Of a DNA stretch of 7,290 nucleotides, positions 1 through 6,328 are shown piece by piece. Source of the stretch: Lachnospiraceae bacterium (GTDB taxonomy: Bacteria; Bacillota_A; Clostridia; Lachnospirales; Lachnospiraceae); contig JAFUEG010000017.1 of NCBI GenBank assembly GCA_017464045.1, positions 1 to 7,290 on the forward strand, written 5' to 3'. Made by a program: the position numbers and the translations under genes. Under the pieces are notes generated by a model that was not told the DNA's origin, made no database searches, and was given only the letters and a program-made list of their open reading frames with translations. The first letter of the stretch is position 1; each line of letters begins with the position of its first letter.

Positions 1-1
1 C

Positions 2-108
2 GCTCTTGGGCGAACCTCGGATGGGTGCTGTTACCCAAATCAGAGATTTGGACAGCACTCCAAGAAGAGCATGGGCTAACTGCGCCCTTTTTGGGCCTTG
101 CGGGGCGC
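2..108 (+). promoter_or_regulatory. Structured 5' leader RNA, unidentified (possible riboswitch or attenuator sensor)
   Basis: No coding potential is seen here, but pairing is extensive. An outer helix joins 2-7 to 65-70 (6 bp). Inside it, 23-31 pairs with 52-60 (9 bp, one G-U), continued after a short bulge by 35-41 with 45-51 (7 bp) around an AGA loop. Further on, 82-88 can pair with 102-108 (7 bp). The CGCCC at 83-87 can also pair with GGGCG at 8-12, or its GCCC with GGGC at 73-76 or 93-96, so several folds compete. A terminator lies 33 nt downstream and the surface-protein ribosome binding site follows it. This order, structured RNA then terminator then ribosome binding site, is that of a transcriptional riboswitch or attenuator. 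I could not match it to a known class, and its 5' end may lie outside the window. It could equally be the 3' UTR of an upstream gene. Confidence 0.45.
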
Positions 109-140
109 TTGAAACTGCATATTACATTCGAGATGGATAA

Positions 141-190
141 CCGTCGGATTCTGACGGGGTAAGTATACCCTGTCAGGTTCGGCGGTTTTT
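141..190 (+). terminator. Strong intrinsic terminator in front of the surface-protein gene
   Basis: A near-perfect hairpin is visible. Positions 141-149 pair with 177-185 and 151-161 with 166-176, giving 20 bp with one bulged T at 150 and an AGTA tetraloop at 162-165. Five T residues follow at 186-190. The stem is GC-rich and the U-tract is immediate, as in a Rho-independent terminator. It ends 20 nt before the AGGAGG of the next gene, and no usable promoter lies between them. It is therefore either a conditional terminator controlling that gene or the terminator of an upstream unit. A short alternative hairpin, 141-145 with 153-157, would exclude the terminator stem. Confidence 0.85.
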
Positions 191-210
191 GTCATACAAA
201 ATATAATCAC

Positions 211-216
211 AGGAGG
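211..216 (+). promoter_or_regulatory. Ribosome binding site of the surface-protein gene (decides the start)
   Basis: AGGAGG is a full Shine-Dalgarno match. It lies 10 nt before the ATG at 227 and only 4 nt before an in-frame TTG at 221. The ATG is preferred because of codon type and spacing. The TTG start would add only two residues (Met-Arg). Confidence 0.75.
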
Positions 217-226
217 AATTTTGAGA

Positions 227-3200
227 ATGAAACGAAAATTAGGAAGGAAGCTACTGAGCTTTTTGCTCACGCTGGCGATGGTCGTTGGACTTGTGCCGGG
301 GATGGGGTTGACGGCGTATGCAGCGGAGAATACATTGTTGGGTGAGGGAACGACAGATAGTCCGTTTTTGATCAATAATGACACTGACTGGGATTCATTC
401 GCGGCTGCCGTTAACAGCGGGACAAACTACAAAGATATGACAGTTAAACTGACAGCAGACATCACCGTAAACAAGATGGTCGGTATTGTATCTGGCTATA
501 GTATCCAGAATGAAGGTGATAATTTTCGTCCGTTCAAGGGGACATTTGATGGTGATGGGCATACTATCACATTTCAGTACACGGCGAATTCAAATCATTC
601 GGCGCCCTTTCGCTGTGTATGGGGAGCTACTTTCAAGAATCTGACGGTAACAGGAACAATAGATAATCATGGATACCAGTTTGCAGGCGGTTTCGTAGGA
701 TCATCGAGCGGTAACGCCACATTTGAAAATTGCCACAGTAACGTGACAATTATCGGCAGTACGGATGGCGATATTACATCCGGCGGTTTTATTGGCTTGG
801 CGGATGCTGCGAACGGAAGTATCGTGGGCGAAACAGGGAAGATTCTATTTAAGAAATGCATCTTTGACGGCAAGATTACCGGAAGTAATGCAAGCGGTTA
901 CGGCGCATATATAGGTTGGTCAGAGTGGGGCAGTGACAGAGGCAACTATACCGTTGAGATCGACAATTGCCTTAATCTTGGTATAGGAGAATCGGGAAAG
1001 GGCAATTCGTTCTTCCGCAACCGTGATCTTAATCACAATACGATTACTAACGGCTATTTTGCGAATCAATGGGAAACGAAGCAGGGTGAATGCTTGACAC
1101 TGGCCCCTGTTTATAATGGACAGCCTCAGGCGCTTATCACGAGCGACAGCGGTTTTACTGGTTTGATTGCTTCTGCGGAATACGCACTGGGCAATGCAAA
1201 CGGACCAACCGAGAGCTATTCCGCCAATATTCCCACAGGTATTGATGAGGGTGAATACACGATATGGTATAAACTCAATATGAAATGCACGGATTCCCGA
1301 ACCATGCATTCGGAGGGAAAAGTTGTCACCAGTATTTTGAAGAGACCTGTGACGATTGGCGCTGTTGATCAGACGGTATTGCAGGGCGGCAGTATTGCAA
1401 CCGACAGCAACAAGGTTAGTGTGACCAATGGTTCTCTTGCCGATGGTCATAGCGTAGATTCTGTCACATTGGTATCAAGTGACACTTTAAATATCACGAC
1501 CACCGGCAACATCATGCCCAGCAATGCAGTCATCAAAAATGCCGCCGGTGTTGACGTAAGCAGTAACTATAACATTTCCTACCAAGGCGGAACACTGACT
1601 GTAACACATGATCATAGCTTCACCTACAAAGCAAGCGGCGCAACCATCACGGCGACGTGCAACGAGGAGTGCACGGAGGGGTACAATGCAAATCCAGTCA
1701 CACTTACTTTATCAGCGCCGACAAGCCTTGATTATGACGGAAGCAAAAAGGAGGCAACCGTCAGCGGCTATCCCGAAACGACCGTGACAAGGCTCGCAGC
1801 AAAGCCTACGACCATAACATACTACAATGCAACCGGCGCGGGCAGCACGACCATAAGCGGCGACGCGCTGACCGATGCTCCCGTAAGTGCCGGAAACTAT
1901 GTGGCGCAGATGACGTGGGGCGAAAAGAGCGCAAGCGTTGCGTTTTCTATCGCAAGGAAAGCGCCCTCCGCTGCTGACTTTACCTTCACCGCACCCTCTG
2001 ACCTCACTTATGACGGCACCGCAAAGGAAGCGACTGTTGTGGGAGCTTCCGGCATGGGCCAGGTGACGGTGAAGTATTACCGCAACCCAGAGTGTACTGC
2101 TGAGCTGGTGGGAAGTCCGACCAATGTTGGCACCTACTACGTGGGCATTACTGCGGAAGAGAGCGAAAATTACAACGCAGTTTCTACGGTTCTTCACGAT
2201 GTAAGCTGGCAGTTTACGATCAACAGGGCAATGCCAAGCACAGGTAGCTTTACCTATGAAGCGCCGTCTAATCTTACCTACGATGGCAACGCAAAGACTG
2301 CGACTGTTGAATCAACGCAGACCGGCATGGGTCAGGTGACAGTGAAGTATTACAGCGACAAAGAGTGCACCACGGAAGTGACTCCGACCAACGTCGGCAC
2401 CTACTATGTTGGCATTACTGTGGCTGAGGGCGATAATTACAGCGCGGTATCTACTGTTCTTCACGACGCAAGCTGGCAGTTTTCGATCAACAGGGCAATG
2501 CCGAGCACAGGTAGCTTTACCTATGAAGCGCCGTCTAATCTTACCTATGACGGCAACGCAAAGGCTGCGACTGTCGTTGGAGCATCCGGCATGGGTGCAG
2601 TGACGGTGAAGTATTACAGCGACGAAGAGTGCACCACGGAAGTGACTCCGACCAATGTCGGCACCTACTATGTGGGCATCGAAGTGGCCGAGGGTGAAAA
2701 CTACAGCGGGGTATCTACTGTTCTTTGCGATGCGACATGGACGTTTACGATCAGTAAGCAGGCTGCTCCAGTATCTTTGAATGCTGATCAGAAGCCAACG
2801 GCAAAGACCGGGCTGACCTATACCGGAAATGAACTGGAACTGGTAACCGCGCCGACAAATGTACCCGCAGGCTACACCGTGCAATACAGCCTCGACGGGA
2901 CAAATTGGAGCGCCGATCTTCCCAAGGGCACGAATACTGGCAGCTACACCGTAAAGGTGAAGTACGTCGGCGACGCTAACCATTCGGATTTCAACGGCAC
3001 GGACATTTCTGTGACCATTGGCAAGGCAGCCGCGCCGACGCTGACGGATAACCAGAAGCCTACGGCAAAGACTGGTTTGACCTATACTGGTTCGGATCAG
3101 ACGCTGGTAACCGCCCCGATTGAAATTCCTGTCGGTTATACAGGAATACAATACGCTCTCGGCACCGCAACCGAAGCCAAACAACCTTATATCACATCCA

Positions 3201-4081
3201 TCCCCACAGCTACCGACGCCGGAACCTACTATGTTTGGTATATGGTAGAAGGCGATGAAAATCATGAGGATATTTCTGCAGAATGCATTACTGTAACCAT
3301 ATCACATAAGCTTACAAAACATGAGGCTGTAGAACCAACAGCAACAAAAGACGGAAATATTACATATTGGACATGTGACGGTTGTGGAAAATTCTTCTCT
3401 GATGAGGATGGAAAAACAGAGATAAAGGAAGCAGATACAATTATCCCTGCAACAGGTGAAACACCTGAAGAACCGACACCTAAGGGTGAATTGTCAAAGG
3501 TAGGCATATATTGTTCTCAGGATAATCCTTCTGTTATAGCAGCATTTCTTACAAAAAAGAGTATTGAAACAGATACTATAGAGTACAGATGGGTAGCATG
3601 TGAGTCAGATAATCCTAATTCATGGTTTATAGTAAGTGATTGGACTAAGGATAATTTCTATCTCAGCTGGACACCTGAGAAGGACGGAGATTATGTAATC
3701 GTTGCACAGGCAAGGCTTGTAGGCAACGAGGAAGAAACTATGGTTTCGGATTCATTTGGAGTTAATTACAGAACGGTAAAACCAAAGATTAAGGATATCT
3801 GCCAGATTCCTGTAGAAGATGGATATCTTATAGGTATTGAATCAACAGAAAATCCTAATCAGTCACTTACATATGAGATGCTCATATTGGATTTGTCCTT
3901 GCTTGCAGACGGCAATCCTGACTGCTGGATATACGGTGTAAAGGGACAGACCTCGGAGGGCAATGCGCTCTGGACTATCTGGAAGCCGCAGTACGGATAC
4001 TACATAACACTTTTCAGAATATATGATGAAAACGGCAACCAACTTGATCAAACTGCATACGGCTTTGTAAATGCGTATTAA
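227..4081 (+). CDS. Large secreted repeat-rich surface protein (beta-helix plus MBG/YDG-like repeats), putative adhesin
   Basis: The product is 1284 residues. It begins with a basic stretch and a hydrophobic core and ends the signal peptide at Ala-Tyr-Ala (residues 30-32), so it is exported by Sec. Residues about 50-290 have the Gly/Asn-rich rhythm of a right-handed beta-helix, with FDGDGHTI near 107 and repeated GGF(V/I)G and F(E/K)xC turns. Residues about 296-462 look like MBG/YDG-type beta-sandwich modules. Residues 463-578 contain an HDHSFTYKASGATITATC-type module. Three 88-89-residue repeats follow (579-844), then two related ones (845-1026), a CxxC module (1027-1085) and a tyrosine/tryptophan-rich domain to the end, which closes with YGFVNAY. 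No LPXTG motif or C-terminal membrane helix is present, so attachment, if any, must be non-covalent. No catalytic domain was recognised. GC content falls sharply near position 3240. An adhesive or wall-associated role is inferred from architecture. Confidence 0.85.
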   Translation: MKRKLGRKLLSFLLTLAMVVGLVPGMGLTAYAAENTLLGEGTTDSPFLINNDTDWDSFAAAVNSGTNYKDMTVKLTADITVNKMVGIVSGYSIQNEGDNFRPFKGTFDGDGHTITFQYTANSNHSAPFRCVWGATFKNLTVTGTIDNHGYQFAGGFVGSSSGNATFENCHSNVTIIGSTDGDITSGGFIGLADAANGSIVGETGKILFKKCIFDGKITGSNASGYGAYIGWSEWGSDRGNYTVEIDNCLNLGIGESGKGNSFFRNRDLNHNTITNGYFANQWETKQGECLTLAPVYNGQPQALITSDSGFTGLIASAEYALGNANGPTESYSANIPTGIDEGEYTIWYKLNMKCTDSRTMHSEGKVVTSILKRPVTIGAVDQTVLQGGSIATDSNKVSVTNGSLADGHSVDSVTLVSSDTLNITTTGNIMPSNAVIKNAAGVDVSSNYNISYQGGTLTVTHDHSFTYKASGATITATCNEECTEGYNANPVTLTLSAPTSLDYDGSKKEATVSGYPETTVTRLAAKPTTITYYNATGAGSTTISGDALTDAPVSAGNYVAQMTWGEKSASVAFSIARKAPSAADFTFTAPSDLTYDGTAKEATVVGASGMGQVTVKYYRNPECTAELVGSPTNVGTYYVGITAEESENYNAVSTVLHDVSWQFTINRAMPSTGSFTYEAPSNLTYDGNAKTATVESTQTGMGQVTVKYYSDKECTTEVTPTNVGTYYVGITVAEGDNYSAVSTVLHDASWQFSINRAMPSTGSFTYEAPSNLTYDGNAKAATVVGASGMGAVTVKYYSDEECTTEVTPTNVGTYYVGIEVAEGENYSGVSTVLCDATWTFTISKQAAPVSLNADQKPTAKTGLTYTGNELELVTAPTNVPAGYTVQYSLDGTNWSADLPKGTNTGSYTVKVKYVGDANHSDFNGTDISVTIGKAAAPTLTDNQKPTAKTGLTYTGSDQTLVTAPIEIPVGYTGIQYALGTATEAKQPYITSIPTATDAGTYYVWYMVEGDENHEDISAECITVTISHKLTKHEAVEPTATKDGNITYWTCDGCGKFFSDEDGKTEIKEADTIIPATGETPEEPTPKGELSKVGIYCSQDNPSVIAAFLTKKSIETDTIEYRWVACESDNPNSWFIVSDWTKDNFYLSWTPEKDGDYVIVAQARLVGNEEETMVSDSFGVNYRTVKPKIKDICQIPVEDGYLIGIESTENPNQSLTYEMLILDLSLLADGNPDCWIYGVKGQTSEGNALWTIWKPQYGYYITLFRIYDENGNQLDQTAYGFVNAY
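1961..2758 (+). repeat. Three tandem in-frame repeats of about 267 bp (A, B, C) in the surface-protein gene
   Basis: The units span 1961-2227, 2228-2494 and 2495-2758 (89, 89 and 88 codons). Each carries the pattern F-(T/Y)-x-A-P-S-(D/N)-L-T-Y-D-G-x-A-K, then GMGxVTVKYY, then PTNVGTYYVGI, then a closing W-x-F-(T/S)-I strand. B and C are nearly identical at DNA level over their first 70 bases. A and C share the GASGMG segment, where B has STQTGMG with one extra residue. The sharing is patchy, which suggests recombination among units. The fold is probably an MBG/YDG-like beta-sandwich that lengthens the stalk; that assignment is by pattern only. Confidence 0.85.
2759..3304 (+). repeat. Two further tandem beta-sandwich repeats (D, E) in the surface-protein gene
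   Basis: Unit D is 2759-3025 (89 codons) and unit E is 3026-3304 (93 codons). Both begin after a lysine and contain QKPTAKTGLTYTG, then LVTAP, then a GY(T)xxQY strand, and close with a TI strand. D has NTGSYTVKVKYVGDANH and E has DAGTYYVWYMVEGDENH, the usual spacing of MBG-type modules in Gram-positive surface proteins. They are related to repeats A-C but form a separate subfamily. The GC drop described for this gene falls near the end of unit E. Confidence 0.75.
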
Positions 4082-4105
4082 TTATTTATTGATTTTGTAA
4101 CATAT

Positions 4106-4144
4106 AAAGTCCGGTAATTATCAGATGATAGTTACCGGACTTTT
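4106..4144 (+). terminator. Intrinsic terminator after the surface-protein gene
   Basis: A perfect 12-bp stem pairs 4106-4117 with 4132-4143, extended inward by a T-G wobble and four more pairs (4119-4122 with 4127-4130) around an AGAT loop. TTTT closes the 3' side at 4141-4144. It begins 24 nt after the TAA at 4079-4081. It should separate the surface-protein transcript from the glycopolymer genes. The A residues on the 5' side could allow weak function on the other strand, but no gene is seen there. Confidence 0.85.
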
Positions 4145-4170
4145 GCCTGTAGTTAAATGAACATTGCGCT

Positions 4171-4199
4171 TTGTCGGTATGAGTGATAATATCTATATA
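4171..4199 (+). promoter_or_regulatory. Candidate sigma-A-type promoter for the glycopolymer gene pair
   Basis: TTGTCG at 4171-4176 and TATATA at 4194-4199 are separated by 17 nt. Transcription would begin near 4206, leaving room for the ribosome binding site at 4226 and fitting a start codon at 4238 better than the in-frame ATG at 4211. An alternative pair, TTGCGC at 4164-4169 with GATAAT at 4185-4190, has a short 15-nt spacer. The region is AT-rich, so chance matches are likely. Confidence 0.35.
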
Positions 4200-4225
4200 T
4201 ATTTGGGGATATGATTTGTTTTTAC

Positions 4226-4230
4226 AGGAG
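4226..4230 (+). promoter_or_regulatory. Ribosome binding site that sets the start of the glycerophosphotransferase gene
   Basis: AGGAG lies 7 nt before the ATG at 4238, which is optimal spacing. An upstream in-frame ATG at 4211 has only a GGGG run at 4205-4208 two bases before it, too close to serve as a ribosome binding site. The nine extra residues it would add (MICFYRRKN) are therefore probably not translated. Confidence 0.7.
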
Positions 4231-4237
4231 AAAAAAT

Positions 4238-5527
4238 ATGCTTGAAAGATTTAAAAAGACAAAGTATTTTCCTAAGGTAAAGGAAACCGCACCATATAAG
4301 GCGGTAAGATTTGTCTATTACAAAACAAGAAGGATAAAGAGAAAGATTAAGAAGCCTTTTATAAAGTTTTATAAGTTTTATATGTTCAAAATCAGATATC
4401 CGAGGCTTTATAAAAAGTATGCAAAAAATCCGGTTGATGATAAGAAAGTTATCTTTATTGAAGGTCGTATGAAGTTTATAACCAACAGCTCAGAGTATAT
4501 TTATAATGAGTTAAAGAATAACTACAGCTTTGACATACATACACATTTTCTTCAGATGGGCTTTGTAAAAAGGAAAGAATACCGTAAGCTTTGTGAGGCT
4601 ATGATTAAGGATGTGGCAACGGCAAAGTATGTATTTATGAATGATGCCTCAAATGTGTTTGCCTGCCTTCCGCTTAGGAAGGAAACTATAGTAACACAGC
4701 TATGGCATGGCTGCGGTGCATTTAAGAAATTCGGACTGAGCACTGCGGACTTAATCTTCGGTGATGACAGAAAAACCTTAGAGAAATATCCGTATCATAA
4801 GAATTATACTCACGTGACAGTAAGTGCGCCTGAGGTAGAATGGGCATATACCGAAGCAATGAATCTAAAAAAAGGCGTTGCCAAGGGCATAGGTATATCG
4901 AGGTCGGATTATTTTTACAATCAGGATAATATAAGACTTGCAAGAGAAAGAATGGACAAGCTTTTCCCGAAGAGAAACGGAAGAAAGATAATCCTTTATG
5001 CACCTACCTTCAGAGGCAGGGTCGCTAAGGCTAAGATGCCGGATGAACTGAATATAGCTAAGTTTTATGAGGCATTTAAGGATGAATATATACTTGTGTT
5101 TAAGCATCATCCTTTTGTAAGGGAAAAGGTTTTGATTGAGGATAAGTATAAGGACTTTGCCATAGACTGTACCGAGAGTATGTCAATTGATGATCTGATA
5201 TGTATATCTGATATCTGCATATCGGATTATTCATCACTTGTATTTGAATATTCGCTCTTTGAAAGACCGATGCTGTTTTTTGCGTATGATTTGGATAATT
5301 ATTATGACTGGCGCGGATTTTATTATGACTACAAGGAATTTGTGCCGGGACCGATTTATGCAACTAATGAAGAGATGATAAATTATATCAAGAATATAGA
5401 TAAGAACTTTGACAAGCAGAAGGTTATAGATTTTAAGGATAAATTTATGAGTGCCTGCGACGGTCATGCGACGGAAAAGATTATGAAGCTTGTGTTTGGA
5501 GATGAGCTTGAAAGGTATAAGAAATGA
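4238..5527 (+). CDS. CDP-glycerol:glycerophosphotransferase family protein (TagB/TagF-like)
   Basis: The product is 429 residues and matches the Glyphos_transf family. These enzymes move glycerol-phosphate, or a related polyol-phosphate, from a CDP-activated donor to a lipid-linked acceptor during teichoic-acid-type polymer synthesis on the inner membrane face. Family signatures are present in order: QLWHGxGAFKKFG with His157, ILYAPTFRGR near residues 250-260, KHHP with His291, and SDYSSLVFEYSLFERP from Ser329. The two His motifs correspond to the catalytic histidines known in TagF. The first 70 residues are very basic and lack a transmembrane helix, suggesting peripheral membrane binding. 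The length fits a single-domain TagB/TagF enzyme. It overlaps the next gene by ATGA, so the two are probably co-translated. The choice between primase, polymerase and ribitol-phosphate roles cannot be made from sequence alone. Confidence 0.88.
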   Translation: MLERFKKTKYFPKVKETAPYKAVRFVYYKTRRIKRKIKKPFIKFYKFYMFKIRYPRLYKKYAKNPVDDKKVIFIEGRMKFITNSSEYIYNELKNNYSFDIHTHFLQMGFVKRKEYRKLCEAMIKDVATAKYVFMNDASNVFACLPLRKETIVTQLWHGCGAFKKFGLSTADLIFGDDRKTLEKYPYHKNYTHVTVSAPEVEWAYTEAMNLKKGVAKGIGISRSDYFYNQDNIRLARERMDKLFPKRNGRKIILYAPTFRGRVAKAKMPDELNIAKFYEAFKDEYILVFKHHPFVREKVLIEDKYKDFAIDCTESMSIDDLICISDICISDYSSLVFEYSLFERPMLFFAYDLDNYYDWRGFYYDYKEFVPGPIYATNEEMINYIKNIDKNFDKQKVIDFKDKFMSACDGHATEKIMKLVFGDELERYKK

Positions 5528-6291
5528 TTTCAATTATTATTCCTTTGTATAATGCTGAAAATTACATATTGGATGCTCTTCGCTCTGCTTTGGTTCAGGA
5601 GGTTGATAAGGAGATAATTGTTATAGATGACTGCTCCACGGATAAGTCACTTGAAACAGTACTTGATTATGTAAAAAATAATCATAATGTTTTAAAGGAT
5701 AAAACCAGAATTATAGTCAGAAAGAATTCCGAGAATCTTGGAGTCGCAAAAACCCGCAATCTTGGTGTGGATATAGCAAGAGGTGAGTATGTTGCTTATC
5801 TTGATGCAGATGATATGTGGACAAGCGATAAGCTTAAAAGACAGCTTGATTTTTTAGAAGAAAAGGGTGCTGATATATGTACCGCTTCAAGAGAGATGAT
5901 AGACGAAAACGGTGATAGTCTCGGACAGATAATCGGTTTTGAAAAAGAAGAAATAACTCTCAAGGACTTAAAACGATCAAACCATATAAACTGTTCTGCT
6001 GTCCTTGCTAAAAAGGAACTTATGAAGAAGTATCCGATGAAGCATGATAAGGATGCCCACGAAGACTATTATGTGTGGCTTACGGCCGTTAAGGACGGCG
6101 CAAAAGTATGTAACATAAATGAGCCGCTTCTTAAGTATCGTGATATAAAGGGCAGTAAGTCGCATAATAAGATTAAGGCAGCGGTTATGACCTTTAAAAC
6201 TTACAGATATTCAGGTTATGGATTTATAAGGTCTGTCTGTATGATGCCGGTATATATGATTAATGGGATAAGTAAACATATAAACAAATAA
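5524..6291 (+). CDS. Family 2 glycosyltransferase (GT-A fold)
   Basis: The product is 255 residues and opens with the GT2 start ISIIIPLYNAENYI. IDDCSTD (Asp35-Asp36) follows for nucleotide binding, then ENLGVAKTRNLG and YLDADDMW (Asp94-Ala-Asp96), which coordinates the metal and sugar nucleotide. HEDYYVW (Glu180-Asp181) sits where the catalytic base of inverting GT2 enzymes is found. The C-terminus runs into a short amphipathic segment and ends at a length typical of small TuaG-like surface-polysaccharide transferases, so it looks complete. No transmembrane helices are evident. The ATG overlaps the stop of the preceding gene (ATGA), with AAAGG at 5511-5515 as a modest ribosome binding site. 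It probably adds one sugar to the polymer or linkage unit served by its partner. The sugar specificity is not readable. Confidence 0.88.
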   Translation: MISIIIPLYNAENYILDALRSALVQEVDKEIIVIDDCSTDKSLETVLDYVKNNHNVLKDKTRIIVRKNSENLGVAKTRNLGVDIARGEYVAYLDADDMWTSDKLKRQLDFLEEKGADICTASREMIDENGDSLGQIIGFEKEEITLKDLKRSNHINCSAVLAKKELMKKYPMKHDKDAHEDYYVWLTAVKDGAKVCNINEPLLKYRDIKGSKSHNKIKAAVMTFKTYRYSGYGFIRSVCMMPVYMINGISKHINK

Positions 6292-6328
6292 TGGAAGTAT
6301 AAATTATATTTTTAAATTTGTTTGGGTT

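Noticed and set aside
1..90. Resemblance of the leader to the 3' half of a ydaO-type (c-di-AMP) riboswitch
   Set aside because: The GGGCGAA and GCTAAC segments look superficially similar, but the expected ACCC partner and conserved GACAGCTAACC context are absent and the helices do not correspond. It also does not match c-di-GMP-I, TPP, SAM, FMN or cobalamin consensus elements as I know them.
202..207. Perfect TATAAT just upstream of the surface-protein ribosome binding site
   Set aside because: Transcription would start at about 213-214, inside the AGGAGG itself, and the -35 position (around 178-184) holds GC-rich terminator sequence with little similarity to TTGACA. It is more likely AT-rich spacer.
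76..384. Open frame on the - strand across the leader and signal-peptide region
   Set aside because: It crosses the terminator hairpin and overlaps the well-supported + strand gene start. It has no ribosome binding site and no recognisable protein features.
2406..2603. Short + strand open frame inside the repeat region
   Set aside because: It lies wholly within the surface-protein gene in another frame, has no ribosome binding site and gives low-complexity residues.
2312..3265. Long open frame on the - strand (317 codons) opposite the repeats
   Set aside because: It is opposite repetitive GC-richer coding sequence, which opens antisense frames by codon bias. The translation mirrors the repeats and has no domain, so it is a shadow.
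1961..3304. Possible CRISPR or other spaced direct repeat array
   Set aside because: The repeats are contiguous, about 267 bp, in frame and protein-coding, without unique spacers.
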